DNA from: an uncultured Prevotellaceae bacterium
GTDB taxonomy: Bacteria > Bacteroidota > Bacteroidia > Bacteroidales > Bacteroidaceae
DNA: 64,000 bases
Assembly: GCA_946540735.1 (NCBI GenBank)
Contig: CAMNIN010000009.1
Span: forward strand, 1 to 64,000
Direction of reading: 5' to 3'
Shown: positions 35,218 to 44,830 of the stretch, in pieces
Layout of the letters: every line of letters begins with the position of its first letter
Numbering within the stretch: position 1 is the first letter of the stretch
Notes under the pieces: model-generated
Seen by the model: only the letters and a program-made list of their open reading frames with translations
Database searches by the model: none
Told to the model about the DNA's origin: nothing
Translations under genes and position numbers: made by a program

Positions 35218-35850
35218 TTATACTCTCCAGTGGGCGGGGTCTTTGCGCCACTCGTTGAGCAACTCGACATCGCTGTCTGCGATGTAGCCTGTCTCAAGGG
35301 CAATGGCGACCACATGCTCATAGTCGGTAAGTGTCACCAACTCCACGCCAGCATCCTCAAAGGCTTTTTTGGCCACGGGGAAGCCATAGGTATAGGAGGC
35401 GACCATGCCGATCACCTCGCAGGCGTTCTTGCGGATGGCTTCCACGGCCTTCAGGCTGCTGCCGCCAGTGGAGATAAGGTCTTCCACCACCACCACTTTC
35501 ATGCCGGGGCGGAGCTCACCTTCGATGAGGTTCTCCAGCCCATGGTCTTTGGGCTTGCTGCGTACGTAGACGAAAGGCAGGTTGAGGGCATCGGCCACAA
35601 GGGCTCCCTGGGGGATGGCTCCAGTGGCCACACCGGCCACGGCCTCAGCCTCGGGGAAATGCTCCAGAACGGCATGGGTGAGCTCAAGTTTCACATAATT
35701 GCGGAGCTCGGGGTATGAGAGGGTCTTGCGGTTGTCGCAATAGAAGGGTGATTTCCATCCAGAGGCCCAGGTGAAAGGGTTGTTGGGCTGCAGTTTGATG
35801 GCCTTGATTTTCAACAGTCGCTGTGCAAAGTCTTTTTTCAGATTATCCAT
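35218..35850 (-). CDS. pyrE: Orotate phosphoribosyltransferase
   Basis: A 210-residue type I phosphoribosyltransferase that joins orotate to PRPP in pyrimidine synthesis. The PRPP loop is VVVVEDLISTGGSSLKAVEA (about residues 115-134); PFYCDNRKTLSYPELRN and GVATGAIPQGALVAD are also family motifs. The ATG at 35850 is the family start; the longer frame would extend into the promoter. Full length. Its promoter is at 35,910. Confidence 0.95.
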   Translation of the reverse strand: MDNLKKDFAQRLLKIKAIKLQPNNPFTWASGWKSPFYCDNRKTLSYPELRNYVKLELTHAVLEHFPEAEAVAGVATGAIPQGALVADALNLPFVYVRSKPKDHGLENLIEGELRPGMKVVVVEDLISTGGSSLKAVEAIRKNACEVIGMVASYTYGFPVAKKAFEDAGVELVTLTDYEHVVAIALETGYIADSDVELLNEWRKDPAHWRV

Positions 35851-35909
35851 AATATATGATCTTTTTGATGTGATGGCATGAAACGATGAGCTGTGCCCGA
35901 AAGATGCTG

Positions 35910-35940
35910 CAAAGTTAGTGCAAACCGAGAGCAATGCAAA
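35910..35940 (-). promoter_or_regulatory. pyrE promoter
   Basis: TTTG at 35937-35940, 19 nt, TAACTTTG at 35910-35917 on the minus strand; leader about 50 nt. Confidence 0.7.
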
Positions 35941-35989
35941 ACAAATCTGTAAGTTTTTGCTTCACTGGCCATGCGAGGCCCGTGTCCGG

Positions 35990-37699
35990 CTATGCACGTG
36001 CCTCCTCCTTCGCCATACGCTGGTATTGCGAGGGGGTGAGTCCTGTGATTTTCTTGAACGTACGGATGAAATGGCTCCTCGACTTAAATCCCACTTCCTC
36101 GGCGATGGCCTCGTTGGTCTTCGACCCGTAGTGCTCGGTGTCGACAAGCCGCTTGCAGACTTCCGTGATCCGCTGCTCATTGAGCAATGTATTGAAATTC
36201 TTGCCGATGGTCTCATTGATGACCTGCGACACATATTTGGTGTTCGACCCCACGAGAGAAGCCAACTTGTCGATGGTGAAATCATCCTGGCAGAACTGCC
36301 CCGGGTCATGCATCACGTCACGGATGCACTGCAGAAGCTGTTGACGGCTCTCGTCGGTGAGGCCCGACGAACGGTAACGCCCGCTGTCGTGCTCCTTCGA
36401 CTTGTACTGCTCGAGCAACGTGGCATACTGCTGGTGCAGCTCCTGCTCATGCTCCTCTTGCTTGATGAGCGCCACATTCTTGTTGAACAGGTCCTTGTTG
36501 CTCCGCGACAAGCGACGGTTCTGCCATATCATGAAACCGAGGAATACCAAGGCGAGAAACAAACCGGAGAGGATGGTCATCGTCACGATGTTGCGAAGGC
36601 GCTTCTCCGCCCTCAGTTCGGTCAACTGACTCTCGTATTTCATGGATTCATGCAGGAACTGCATGTCCTTGATCTTGCCATACTCATTGGCACTGCTCAC
36701 CGAGTCCTTGAGCTCCATATAGCGGTATCTGGCTTCACGGGCGCGCTGTGTCTCACCGCTTTGCTCATAGCACATGGCCTGGTATTTGTAGGTATTGATG
36801 AGCATGTCGAGACTGTGGCTCTCACGCGACTTGATCTCGCAAGAATCCAGGCTCTCGGCCGCCTTGCGGTATTCGCCCATCTGCATATAGGCTTTGGCGA
36901 TGTACATGTAGACGGGCACCTCATGGGTCGAGATGAAAGGCAACCCCTGGGCGATGGCGATCGACTGGCGGAAAGAGGCGACCGACCGCTCGTAAGACCG
37001 GTGATACATATCCTCCATGCCGTCGCAGATCTTGCAGGCAAAACGATACTGGGCATCCTGCGGACTGATCTTCGTGCCGCGGAACCGCCTGATAAGCTCC
37101 TGCGACTTCTGCAGGCTGTCCATGTCCCAATCCAGGTCGAGCAGGTTGTGCAACGTGTTGTAGAGGGGTCCCCAGTCATGCCGCTCCTCACTGATGTCAT
37201 AGGCCTTGTTGAGGTATTTGCGCGCATTCACATAGTCGTTGTAATAAATGTAAATACCCGCGATATTGTTGTAGGTGCGGTAGGCAAGGGAGTCGTCGGC
37301 GATGTCGATCACCTTCATGAAATAAGAGAAAGCCACGGAATAATCAGACTGCATCATGGCGATGCCTCCGGCATTGTTGAGCGCGTAGGCATAGATGCGT
37401 TTCTCCTCTTCCGACATGTCGGGACGGTAATGGCTCGTCACCAGCGAGAAACAAGCCAACGCCTTGTCGAGATCACCTTTCGACAGATGCTCTATGCCAT
37501 CATGGTAGATGTCGGCCAGGGGTATGTCGGCGTATTTCACATAGATACGGGAAGGCTCATTGCCATCACTGCTTGAAGGCCTGGCCGTGAGGGGCATCAC
37601 GAGGAAGAAAAGCAGAAGCGCCCAAACCATGCGGAGCAATCCCGAGGATTGTTCCGATCGATGAATAGCCACATTTCCGATACAGGGTGCTTGTGCCAT
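35990..37699 (-). CDS. Membrane-bound TPR protein with AraC-type DNA-binding domain
   Basis: A 569-residue predicted one-protein regulator. An N-terminal hydrophobic segment (VWALLLFFLVMPLTA) is a signal or anchor, followed by about 300 residues of TPR-like helices (KALACFSLVTSHY, YNNIAGIYIYYNDYVNARKY). A second membrane helix (TILSGLFLALVFLGFMIW, about 375-395), a coiled coil (RRLSRSNKDLFNKNVALIKQ) and then a C-terminal AraC/XylS HTH pair with DFTIDKLASLVGSNTKYVSQ and FKSRSHFIRTFKKITGLTPSQYQ complete it. The layout puts the TPRs in the periplasm and the HTH in the cytosol, as in known Bacteroidetes TPR-AraC regulators. It lies next to the secreted-protein operon ending at 37,847, its most likely target; that is inference. 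Confidence 0.85.
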   Translation of the reverse strand: MAQAPCIGNVAIHRSEQSSGLLRMVWALLLFFLVMPLTARPSSSDGNEPSRIYVKYADIPLADIYHDGIEHLSKGDLDKALACFSLVTSHYRPDMSEEEKRIYAYALNNAGGIAMMQSDYSVAFSYFMKVIDIADDSLAYRTYNNIAGIYIYYNDYVNARKYLNKAYDISEERHDWGPLYNTLHNLLDLDWDMDSLQKSQELIRRFRGTKISPQDAQYRFACKICDGMEDMYHRSYERSVASFRQSIAIAQGLPFISTHEVPVYMYIAKAYMQMGEYRKAAESLDSCEIKSRESHSLDMLINTYKYQAMCYEQSGETQRAREARYRYMELKDSVSSANEYGKIKDMQFLHESMKYESQLTELRAEKRLRNIVTMTILSGLFLALVFLGFMIWQNRRLSRSNKDLFNKNVALIKQEEHEQELHQQYATLLEQYKSKEHDSGRYRSSGLTDESRQQLLQCIRDVMHDPGQFCQDDFTIDKLASLVGSNTKYVSQVINETIGKNFNTLLNEQRITEVCKRLVDTEHYGSKTNEAIAEEVGFKSRSHFIRTFKKITGLTPSQYQRMAKEEARA

Positions 37700-37728
37700 T
37701 GTTGCCGGTGGATTTTTACCTTAATCTG

Positions 37729-37762
37729 CAAAATTAAGGATTTTATTCGAGTTATCGGCAAA
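37729..37762 (-). promoter_or_regulatory. Promoter of the TPR-AraC regulator
   Basis: TTTG at 37759-37762, 22 nt, TAATTTTG at 37729-37736 on the minus strand; about 23 nt leader to 37699. Confidence 0.6.
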
Positions 37763-37799
37763 TCCATCGCACAATTTTCGTTTTTGTTTCCATCCGGTT

Positions 37800-37830
37800 C
37801 TCCCCTCCCCCTGAAAAACGGGGAGGGGAG
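37800..37830 (-). terminator. Strong hairpin after the secreted-protein operon
   Basis: Arms CTCCCCTCCCC and GGGGAGGGGAG, perfect 11-bp complement, 9-nt loop, 17 nt after the Omp28-like stop. No T-tract follows directly, so termination is likely but not certain. Confidence 0.5.
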
Positions 37831-37846
37831 TGTCGGACAGGATAGA

Positions 37847-39610
37847 TTATCTCACGACCTGTTTCTGGCCGTTGATAATATACAGGCCAGGACGGAGGTT
37901 GCCGTCCTGAATGCGGCGGCCCTGGAGGTCGTAGACGCTCCGGCGGGTCATATCCGTCGTGGCAGTCGATATGCCGTCGATAATCGTGAAGTCCCTGGAA
38001 TACAGGGTATTCGCATTCGACACCTCACTCTTCGTGGCATCACTGCTGTCGTAGTCGTAGATCATGGCGATCAACTGCAGGTTGTCGTAGACATAATCGC
38101 CTCTCAATTCGAGTTCGCAGTCGTAGCTGTAGTCATCACCATTCCATTCGATCACATCGCCCCAGTCGCTGTTCACCTTGCGCACCACATGCTGGTGGAC
38201 AAACGAACCGCTGGCACCAGCCTGACTGTGGGCCGAGATGTTGTTCTCTACCAGATAGACCGTGATGCGTGGAGGATTGACGCTGAAGTCTTCTTTCGAA
38301 CGGTTTCCGCTGACGTTGACATACAACTTGTTGGCGTTGAAATCCACATCCGCATGGAGGGAAAGCGACACAAAAGCAGGCTGCGACAGACGGAGGTCGG
38401 CCGTCGCCTCAAGTTCGGCTTGTGAAGAGGGATTGAAAACCGGGGTGGAACTCCCCCTCGGGGTCCAGCGGTCGGCCATGAGGGCAGGAGCATAGGTAGA
38501 GCCGCCTGCGTTGAAATACCAGAGGTATTTGTTGGCACTGGGCACAGTGAGCCAGTCGGTGTAATAGGCTGAGTGATGGCAAACGGCCAGGACAGACTCC
38601 TTGTACTTGTCTTTCTCAAGCATGTCGTGGATGTAGGCAGCCACACGCGGACAGTTGGAGCACTGCTCTGTGGTGAACTCCTCCAGGAACATGACACGGG
38701 AGTAGTCGTGTCTCACCGTCTCAAAGACATCGCTGGCCACATTGTCCTCCATGTTGAGGTCATCACCCTCATTGAGCTTGCTGATGGTGACAGTCACTTG
38801 GCTCGGACCCGGCTCCTGGATATTGGGTTCGATCTCAAAAGAGAAGGCCGTGTTCTCCTGATAGGCGAGTGCGTGTTCTATATGCGACGTGTAAACCTCA
38901 TCGACACCCTCGATGCGGGCTTCCACATCGAAACCGGTCACCGTCTGAACGCCCATGTTCCTCACTTCGCCCGAAATGGTCATCTTACCCTTGTCGATGA
39001 TGTAATAGTCGGGGACATCCACCGACGAGAGTTTCAGGTTCAATTTCGGCAGGTTGTCGCCGAAGACAAGACCTTCGATGCAGAGCAAGCCTTCGTCGGA
39101 ACGGTCGGCCCACTCCTCGTCGGCAAGTTTGAGATAGAGCGCATGGGGCGTGGGCGTAAGGAAAGCCGACACACCTTGGTTGACCGATGTCTGGTGGTAG
39201 GAGAAACCGATATAGAGTCCTCCGTTGTTGGTGCCGTCAAGCGCCAAAGGGGTGTTGAGCTGGATCTCGTTCCATCCCTTGCTGACGCTGGATTTGGGTA
39301 TGCCGCCTTCCGCGAGATTGACACCATTGAGGTCGGCACGGAGCCACACACACAGCGTGTCGATACCGATTTTCTGGGCCAGACCCGTGCGGATGGCCCT
39401 GATCTCATTGTCTTTGTAGACATTGATCTCACTGGCCGGCAACCAGATGGCACCGCTCACCCACACGTCTTTCTCCGTGGAGCAGAACTGTTTGCGGGTG
39501 GTGGTCGACACCGAACCGTTGCAATAGCCGATGTTCAGGCCAGAGACTTGAGCATTGCCCGCTGTGCAGACAGCGAGCAATGCCATGATCGAAATCAAGA
39601 GATTCCTCAT
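37847..39610 (-). CDS. Omp28-like secreted protein with thioredoxin-fold CxxC and T9SS tail
   Basis: A 587-residue exported protein (signal MRNLLISIMALLAVCTAGNAQ). The N-terminal half is beta-rich; from about residue 305 an Omp28-type domain begins with VMFLEEFTTEQCSNCPRVAA, whose CSNC is placed like a thioredoxin active site. The domain continues with DMLEKDKYKESVLAVCHHSA. Omp28-like proteins are Porphyromonas/Bacteroidetes outer-surface proteins of unclear function. The tail (SVYDLQGRRIQDGNLRPGLY...) is a T9SS sorting domain. It is the third gene of an operon with the M6 peptidase and the 1112-residue protein, 11 nt after the latter, so the three probably reach the surface together. Confidence 0.82.
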   Translation of the reverse strand: MRNLLISIMALLAVCTAGNAQVSGLNIGYCNGSVSTTTRKQFCSTEKDVWVSGAIWLPASEINVYKDNEIRAIRTGLAQKIGIDTLCVWLRADLNGVNLAEGGIPKSSVSKGWNEIQLNTPLALDGTNNGGLYIGFSYHQTSVNQGVSAFLTPTPHALYLKLADEEWADRSDEGLLCIEGLVFGDNLPKLNLKLSSVDVPDYYIIDKGKMTISGEVRNMGVQTVTGFDVEARIEGVDEVYTSHIEHALAYQENTAFSFEIEPNIQEPGPSQVTVTISKLNEGDDLNMEDNVASDVFETVRHDYSRVMFLEEFTTEQCSNCPRVAAYIHDMLEKDKYKESVLAVCHHSAYYTDWLTVPSANKYLWYFNAGGSTYAPALMADRWTPRGSSTPVFNPSSQAELEATADLRLSQPAFVSLSLHADVDFNANKLYVNVSGNRSKEDFSVNPPRITVYLVENNISAHSQAGASGSFVHQHVVRKVNSDWGDVIEWNGDDYSYDCELELRGDYVYDNLQLIAMIYDYDSSDATKSEVSNANTLYSRDFTIIDGISTATTDMTRRSVYDLQGRRIQDGNLRPGLYIINGQKQVVR

Positions 39611-39621
39611 AGTCGATAGAC

Positions 39622-42600
39622 TTATTTCACAATTACCTTCTGCGTCTTCACCTGACCGTCGGTGGTCGTGGTGCGGATGATGTTCACACCCTTGGCAGGA
39701 GCGTCAAGACGGGCACCGTTGACATTGTAGATCTCCTCGCTCTTGACATTGCGGCTATGGGACAGGGTACTGATGCCCAACTCGTTGAACTTATCATTGG
39801 TGTAGATGAAAGCGTCGTCGAGGCGGAGCACATACTGGCCTTCGCAACCATGATGGCGGAAGACAAGGTAGATGGTCTTGCCCGCATAGCTGTCGAGGTC
39901 GACGATATGGTTCTTCCATCCACCCACCTTGGTATAGTCGCTGCCATATTCCGCGGGCTCATCGATTGTCTCCTCCACCACGGGCTGAGAACCGTTGATG
40001 ATAAAGTCGACGCTGCCATCAGCCACGCCAGCGAGGTCATCCACGATATAAAGGCTGTAGTGCTCAGCATAGCGGGTGGGGTGGAAACCACTGATGTAGT
40101 AGCTCAGTTTGGCTCCTTCAGCAGGAATCTCGAATGCAGGCGAGAAGGTCCAGTTGTCGGGGGCGTACGAACCGCCGTAGGCATCGGCAGAAGCGGATCC
40201 CAGGCATTCATGACCGCTCAGCACATACTCGGGTCGGTCTCCCCAGAGATTCCAACCGAGTTTCCAGGTGTCGCCATCCCTGTCGTTGTCGAATACCGAC
40301 CATCCGTAACCGTCATCCTCGAAGTCACCCGGATAGATGATGCCCTTCTGGCCCTTGGCGGTGCCTTCGACAGGCACGAGCACGTCGCCGGCAGTGGTGT
40401 GGATGATCACGTTGCCCGTATAGGTCTTGTCCTCATCGGTCACCTCTGTTGGATAGAACCAGAGATCCACGTTCAGCGTGTTGTTGAACTGTGCCTGGTT
40501 GTTCCAGCCTTCAGGCACGACGCCATAGAACGGAGCGCCCTCGGTCTCTGCCTCGATCGACTCGACGCTCAGCGTGGCACTGCCAGTGTTCTTCAACTGG
40601 ACGGTGGAGACGGTGTAACGCTGCGGACCGGCATAGGTGGGTTCAAACTTTACAGTGCCCTCGTTGACGAGTTCCACATTGAACTCATCGAAGTCGACCA
40701 CATGCAGACGGATGTTCTTCACCTCGAAGCGGTGCTTGCCGTGAGTGATGGAGTCTCCATTCTGATAGAACTGGAAGTAGACCCTGTTGCCGAATGTCGG
40801 CTGTGTGGGCGGGATGAAGGTGAGGAACTGTGCGTAGTAACCATTGCTGTAAGCATTGAAGGCGTCTGAACTGGCGTCCTCGTCCTGACCGAACAGGTAG
40901 ACCCAACCGGAGTTGTTGTTGCACTGGAAGTCAATCTGTGCCTTGTCGTCATACCAGTAGTCGAGCTCGTTGTCTGTCCGCGGAGCCCCCCAGGTGCGGC
41001 CTTCCCATGTGAGGTAACCGATCTTACCCTCAGGGATATTGAATACGAAATTGAGGGATGAGGTGGCTTCCACGAGGTCGCCGTCGTCGCAGTTGGCATT
41101 GTAAGCCACGCCATTCTCAACGATGAACGGATAGGTGGGGTCGGTGGAGATTTCCATGTACTCCAGGCCCTCAGCGACGACCTGGCTGAAGTCGGGCATG
41201 TCGAAGACCTTGGCCTTGACAGCCACCTGGTAGGTTCCGGCAGAGGTCTCCACAGTGATGTTGGCTGTCTTCTTGCCGGCAACAGTTGAGGTGAAGGTGA
41301 TGGGGATCTCCAGGTTCTTGAGAGATCCGGCAGGCTCCACAGCGCTCAAGTCGGCCTTGAACTCCTCGTTGTCGGAAGTGATGCCGTTCAGGGTGAGGTT
41401 GTTGGCACCACGGTTCTGGATCACGATGTTCTGTGTGCCGCTGACGCTATAGCCGTCCTCGACAATGAAATTGCCGAAGTCGATGCTTTCTGTCTTCAGG
41501 GTTGCTGCATCGGCGGGCAGGTCCTCCAAGTCGAGGCTCAAACCGGTGAGGTAGAGGGCGTTGCTCTCTATGCCTGAGTAATAGTTGCACTGGTGCTGGA
41601 AACGGACGAAATGCTCGCCGGGCGACATCTCGATGGTGCCGTTGAAGTCACCCTCGTCGCTCGTGGCATAGGCTGGGGCGTCGCTGTCGACGAAGTAGCC
41701 GGTCATCAACAGCCAGGCATAGCGGTAAGTGGGGTCGTTCTTGTAGAATCCCTCATAGGAGAATTTACCGAGTTTGCCCTCGGGCACGTTGAAATAGACC
41801 CAGAGGTCGGAGATACCAGCTTGACCCTTGGTGCCGGAGATCGCTGCCGGCGCGCCATTGTACTCACCCATGTAGAAGGAGTTCTCAAGACTCGTGTTGA
41901 AGGTGAATTCTCCTTTCTTCACGATGGCTGAATAGTCGGGGACGGGAACAATCTTACCCGTGAGACCGATAAGGATGCTGCCTTCGCTCACGCCATTGTC
42001 GTAGTTGACCAAGGCATTGGCCTCCACCTCCTCGACAGGAGTCTCACCAGCCAGGTCAAAAGCGGCATAGCCATAGGAAAGGCCGGGGATCGTGCCGCCC
42101 GAACCGCTGATGATGTAACCGTCGGGATCGCTCTCCACCTCTACGATGAAGTCGACGTCGCCCTTACCGATGTTGATGATGGCCACGGAGTCTTTCACAG
42201 CTTCGGCATTGGGGAAGTTCTCTCCGAGGTCGAGGGTCTCGTTGAAGCAGATCAGTTCACCGGTCTCCTTGGGCTGGCAAATGACCATCCGGCGATAAGA
42301 CTTATAGATACCGTATGACTGGCCGCCGTTGGGCATGTACTCAGCCACGCCCACTGCCTGGTCGGTGGTGAGTTTCTCGAAATCGCCCTCCACATTGAAC
42401 ACCAGGTTGTCGTCGGGAATCAGCGAACCGGTATCAGTCAGTTGACCGCACACCAGCACACCTATATAATAGTTGTAGATCATGCCGCACACCGTGGCTT
42501 GCTCGAAAACGGATGATGTGGGGACGGTGACGGTCTTTGTGGCCTCATCATACGTACCGCTGAAATCCGTGTCGAGATTCGGGGAGTAGTCGGCGGGGTT

Positions 42601-42960
42601 GAAGAGATTGAAGAAATTGTGGAAGGTCACCTTGTTGCCCTCGCGCACGATTCCCACATTATAGGTGAAGATGTCGCCGCCATCGGGAGCATAGGAGTAG
42701 TTGCGCTGCGTGCTCTGCGCAGCCACGAAATACTGCACAGTGTCAGCATCGCCCTCAGCACGCACCAGTTGGCTTTTCGGAGCTGCCTTGCGGGCAGAGC
42801 GGGCACTTGCAGGCACCATCTTCTCCAACTGCTGCTGGTCTTCCTTGCTGATTTGACTGAACGGGAAGTCAGTCGATACAGGTCTCGCATCGGCTACCTT
42901 CTGGGCGTAGGTCACGCCGACAGCCATGAAGACACATAACAAGCATAGAATTTTTTTCAT
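39622..42960 (-). CDS. 1112-residue secreted protein with choice-of-anchor J domain and T9SS tail
   Basis: Signal peptide MKKILCLLCVFMAVGVTYAQ, then a long beta-rich body with at least three related units (each around DFGNF/SVE...TVSTVQLKNTGSATLSVES, a HYDIN/Ig-like pattern with NRGANNLTLNGITSDNEEFK). A choice-of-anchor J / cleaved-adhesin domain near residues 900-1040 is marked by FDNDRDGDTWKLGWNLWGD and CLGSASADAYGGSYAPDNWT. The last ~30 residues (EEIYNVNGARLDAPAKGVNI...) form the sorting tail. No enzyme motif. Probably a surface adhesin or substrate-binding protein. The second gene of the operon, 58 nt after the M6 peptidase. Confidence 0.78.
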   Translation of the reverse strand: MKKILCLLCVFMAVGVTYAQKVADARPVSTDFPFSQISKEDQQQLEKMVPASARSARKAAPKSQLVRAEGDADTVQYFVAAQSTQRNYSYAPDGGDIFTYNVGIVREGNKVTFHNFFNLFNPADYSPNLDTDFSGTYDEATKTVTVPTSSVFEQATVCGMIYNYYIGVLVCGQLTDTGSLIPDDNLVFNVEGDFEKLTTDQAVGVAEYMPNGGQSYGIYKSYRRMVICQPKETGELICFNETLDLGENFPNAEAVKDSVAIINIGKGDVDFIVEVESDPDGYIISGSGGTIPGLSYGYAAFDLAGETPVEEVEANALVNYDNGVSEGSILIGLTGKIVPVPDYSAIVKKGEFTFNTSLENSFYMGEYNGAPAAISGTKGQAGISDLWVYFNVPEGKLGKFSYEGFYKNDPTYRYAWLLMTGYFVDSDAPAYATSDEGDFNGTIEMSPGEHFVRFQHQCNYYSGIESNALYLTGLSLDLEDLPADAATLKTESIDFGNFIVEDGYSVSGTQNIVIQNRGANNLTLNGITSDNEEFKADLSAVEPAGSLKNLEIPITFTSTVAGKKTANITVETSAGTYQVAVKAKVFDMPDFSQVVAEGLEYMEISTDPTYPFIVENGVAYNANCDDGDLVEATSSLNFVFNIPEGKIGYLTWEGRTWGAPRTDNELDYWYDDKAQIDFQCNNNSGWVYLFGQDEDASSDAFNAYSNGYYAQFLTFIPPTQPTFGNRVYFQFYQNGDSITHGKHRFEVKNIRLHVVDFDEFNVELVNEGTVKFEPTYAGPQRYTVSTVQLKNTGSATLSVESIEAETEGAPFYGVVPEGWNNQAQFNNTLNVDLWFYPTEVTDEDKTYTGNVIIHTTAGDVLVPVEGTAKGQKGIIYPGDFEDDGYGWSVFDNDRDGDTWKLGWNLWGDRPEYVLSGHECLGSASADAYGGSYAPDNWTFSPAFEIPAEGAKLSYYISGFHPTRYAEHYSLYIVDDLAGVADGSVDFIINGSQPVVEETIDEPAEYGSDYTKVGGWKNHIVDLDSYAGKTIYLVFRHHGCEGQYVLRLDDAFIYTNDKFNELGISTLSHSRNVKSEEIYNVNGARLDAPAKGVNIIRTTTTDGQVKTQKVIVK

Positions 42961-43018
42961 AAGCGTAAAATTAGGTGAATAAATAATTGTGTTGTCTGTC
43001 TTTTCTCTTGGGTCGTCC

Positions 43019-44668
43019 TCACTTGCTGAGGTATTTGGGTCTCGTGGCTTTCTGAGGGGGGAGGGTCAGTGGTGTCCACACTGTCTTTCCCCCGATGCAG
43101 TAGATTTCCTGTCGCTCCGCGTCTCTTATCTCCGCAGAGGCATCATGAATGCCCGACTGGCCGCCATCACCGCTGAAGTGGAAACTGACGGTGAGGTCGT
43201 CGTTGCGCTTGATGCCGGTGATGGGCTTGCCCATCAGTTTCTTACCTGCTTGATTAGGGGTATAGAGCAGGGCCGCGGGATGGGAATTGTCGGTCAGGGA
43301 GTCGCGCTTGCCATAGGGATAGGGATCACGCTGGAGCGAGAAATCCGTCGTCTTGTCGTCGTTGTCGGCATGGAAGATGGTCATGCGCTGGTGGTCGTTT
43401 TGGAAGGCGCCATACGTCTGGACGACGTTCACGCCATTGGCAGCCCAGATTTGAGGGTCGAAATCCACATGAAGGATCAGAAGACCGCGCCCCGGAAGGG
43501 CCGCATCCCAACCTGTCAGCTGACGGTTCTCCAACATATAATATTCATTGGGGTTGCCGTCATTATAGATGATGTAGGCGTCGCCGTCTTCCGACAGGGG
43601 GCGCAGGCCATCGACCTGCACCTCGCCCTCATTCAACTCGATCGGGTCGAGCCACCCCAGCACCATCCGCTCATAACTGGTGTAACCCGCTGGAGTGAAA
43701 CCGTTGCCGTTGTAGTTGCCGAGCCCCATGACATCCCACTGGCTCATACCGAAATTGCCCGCAGACCCCATCGCGGCATCGTAATGCTCGGGAAAACCGA
43801 AACAGTGGGAGAACTCATGGCACATCACACCGATGCCGGAGATCATGGTCGAGGTGAACATCTCGCTGCCGCAGGCATATTGGTCGATGACGTAACCGCC
43901 AAGTTCGAGTGCCTTACCGTAATCACTCTGAGAGAGGAAATGCTTGTGGGGCCATATCGTATAGGGGTCGGCACTGTTGTGCTGTCCCTCACCGGCGAAG
44001 ACCACGAAGACTTGCTCCAACTCCCCGTCTCCATCCCAGTCATAACGGCTCCAGTCGGTGGCATTCTCCGCCAACTGGCAGGCCTCGGCGATCATCTCGC
44101 CGGCATGAAGGTTGTGGGAACTGCCGTTGGGGGCATCCTCACCATAGTATTTGTAACTCTTGGATAGTTCCACCGGACCGATGACGTCAAACGAGAAGTC
44201 AAACTTCCCGCGGCTCTGACTGAGGAAATAATCACGTACGCTGCCCTTGAATCCCATCTCATTGGTGAAACCCTCGGCATTGGCCACCTGGGTATACAAA
44301 TCGGAGTCATGGCCCTCCTTGAATTTGCGGTCGGCGAAGTTGGCCAGGATGATCACACCCTTATAGGCACCCTCATAATGCCTGAACTCGCCCAACACGG
44401 GTGTACGACACTTGCCGCAGTCAGCCAAACTGCGGACCTGTTCCGACATGACGTCAATCTCGCTGAGACGATGTGATGGTGAGAGCCTGAAGCACCTGCC
44501 GTCGGCCGACTGCCAAAAACTCAGGTGCTCATCACCCATCAGCCGCACACGAAGGCTGTCGCCGCGCTCTGTGGGAAAGACAGCATAGAACTGGCCTGAC
44601 ACCGGGACGGCGTCAACTCGAAAAACTGCCGAGAGAAGCGCAATAATGACGCTGATATATCTATTCAT
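43019..44668 (-). CDS. M6-family secreted zinc metalloprotease
   Basis: A 549-residue exported peptidase. The zinc motif is HEFSHCFGFPEH (HExxHxxGxxH, about residues 283-294), preceded by ISGIGVM and followed by GMSQWDVMGLGNYNG with the Met-turn, as in immune-inhibitor-A-like M6 enzymes. The preceding segment has SRYDWDGDGELEQVFVVFAG, a calcium-loop-like DxDxDG. A signal peptide is at MNRYISVIIALLSAVFRVDA. The C-terminus (QEIYCIGGKTVWTPLTLPPQ) resembles a degenerate sorting tail. First gene of the operon with the two secreted proteins below it. M6 enzymes cut host matrix and immune proteins; the substrate here is not known. Confidence 0.85.
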   Translation of the reverse strand: MNRYISVIIALLSAVFRVDAVPVSGQFYAVFPTERGDSLRVRLMGDEHLSFWQSADGRCFRLSPSHRLSEIDVMSEQVRSLADCGKCRTPVLGEFRHYEGAYKGVIILANFADRKFKEGHDSDLYTQVANAEGFTNEMGFKGSVRDYFLSQSRGKFDFSFDVIGPVELSKSYKYYGEDAPNGSSHNLHAGEMIAEACQLAENATDWSRYDWDGDGELEQVFVVFAGEGQHNSADPYTIWPHKHFLSQSDYGKALELGGYVIDQYACGSEMFTSTMISGIGVMCHEFSHCFGFPEHYDAAMGSAGNFGMSQWDVMGLGNYNGNGFTPAGYTSYERMVLGWLDPIELNEGEVQVDGLRPLSEDGDAYIIYNDGNPNEYYMLENRQLTGWDAALPGRGLLILHVDFDPQIWAANGVNVVQTYGAFQNDHQRMTIFHADNDDKTTDFSLQRDPYPYGKRDSLTDNSHPAALLYTPNQAGKKLMGKPITGIKRNDDLTVSFHFSGDGGQSGIHDASAEIRDAERQEIYCIGGKTVWTPLTLPPQKATRPKYLSK

Positions 44669-44803
44669 TTTCCTGGGAAATCCCCTTTTTTCTAAAAAAA
44701 CGACAATGTCGCAAATATTCTGGTGCTAAAGTAACAATTATTCAGAAAACCTCAAAAAAAAGTTGCCTTTTGAAATGTGACTATTCAAGAATTGGCACAC
44801 AAA

Positions 44804-44818
44804 TGCCCCTTTCGGGCA
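44804..44818 (-). terminator. Possible terminator after comF
   Basis: Short hairpin TGCCC-gaaag-GGGCA on the minus strand, followed by TTTGTGTG, 13 nt after the comF stop. The stem is short and the T-tract broken. Confidence 0.3.
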
Positions 44819-44830
44819 CTCTTTTCCGGT

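Noticed and set aside
35918..37576. A 552-codon open frame antisense to the TPR-AraC regulator
   Set aside because: It mirrors the GC-rich third positions of the regulator gene, has no promoter or recognisable domain, and the regulator's motifs are unambiguous.
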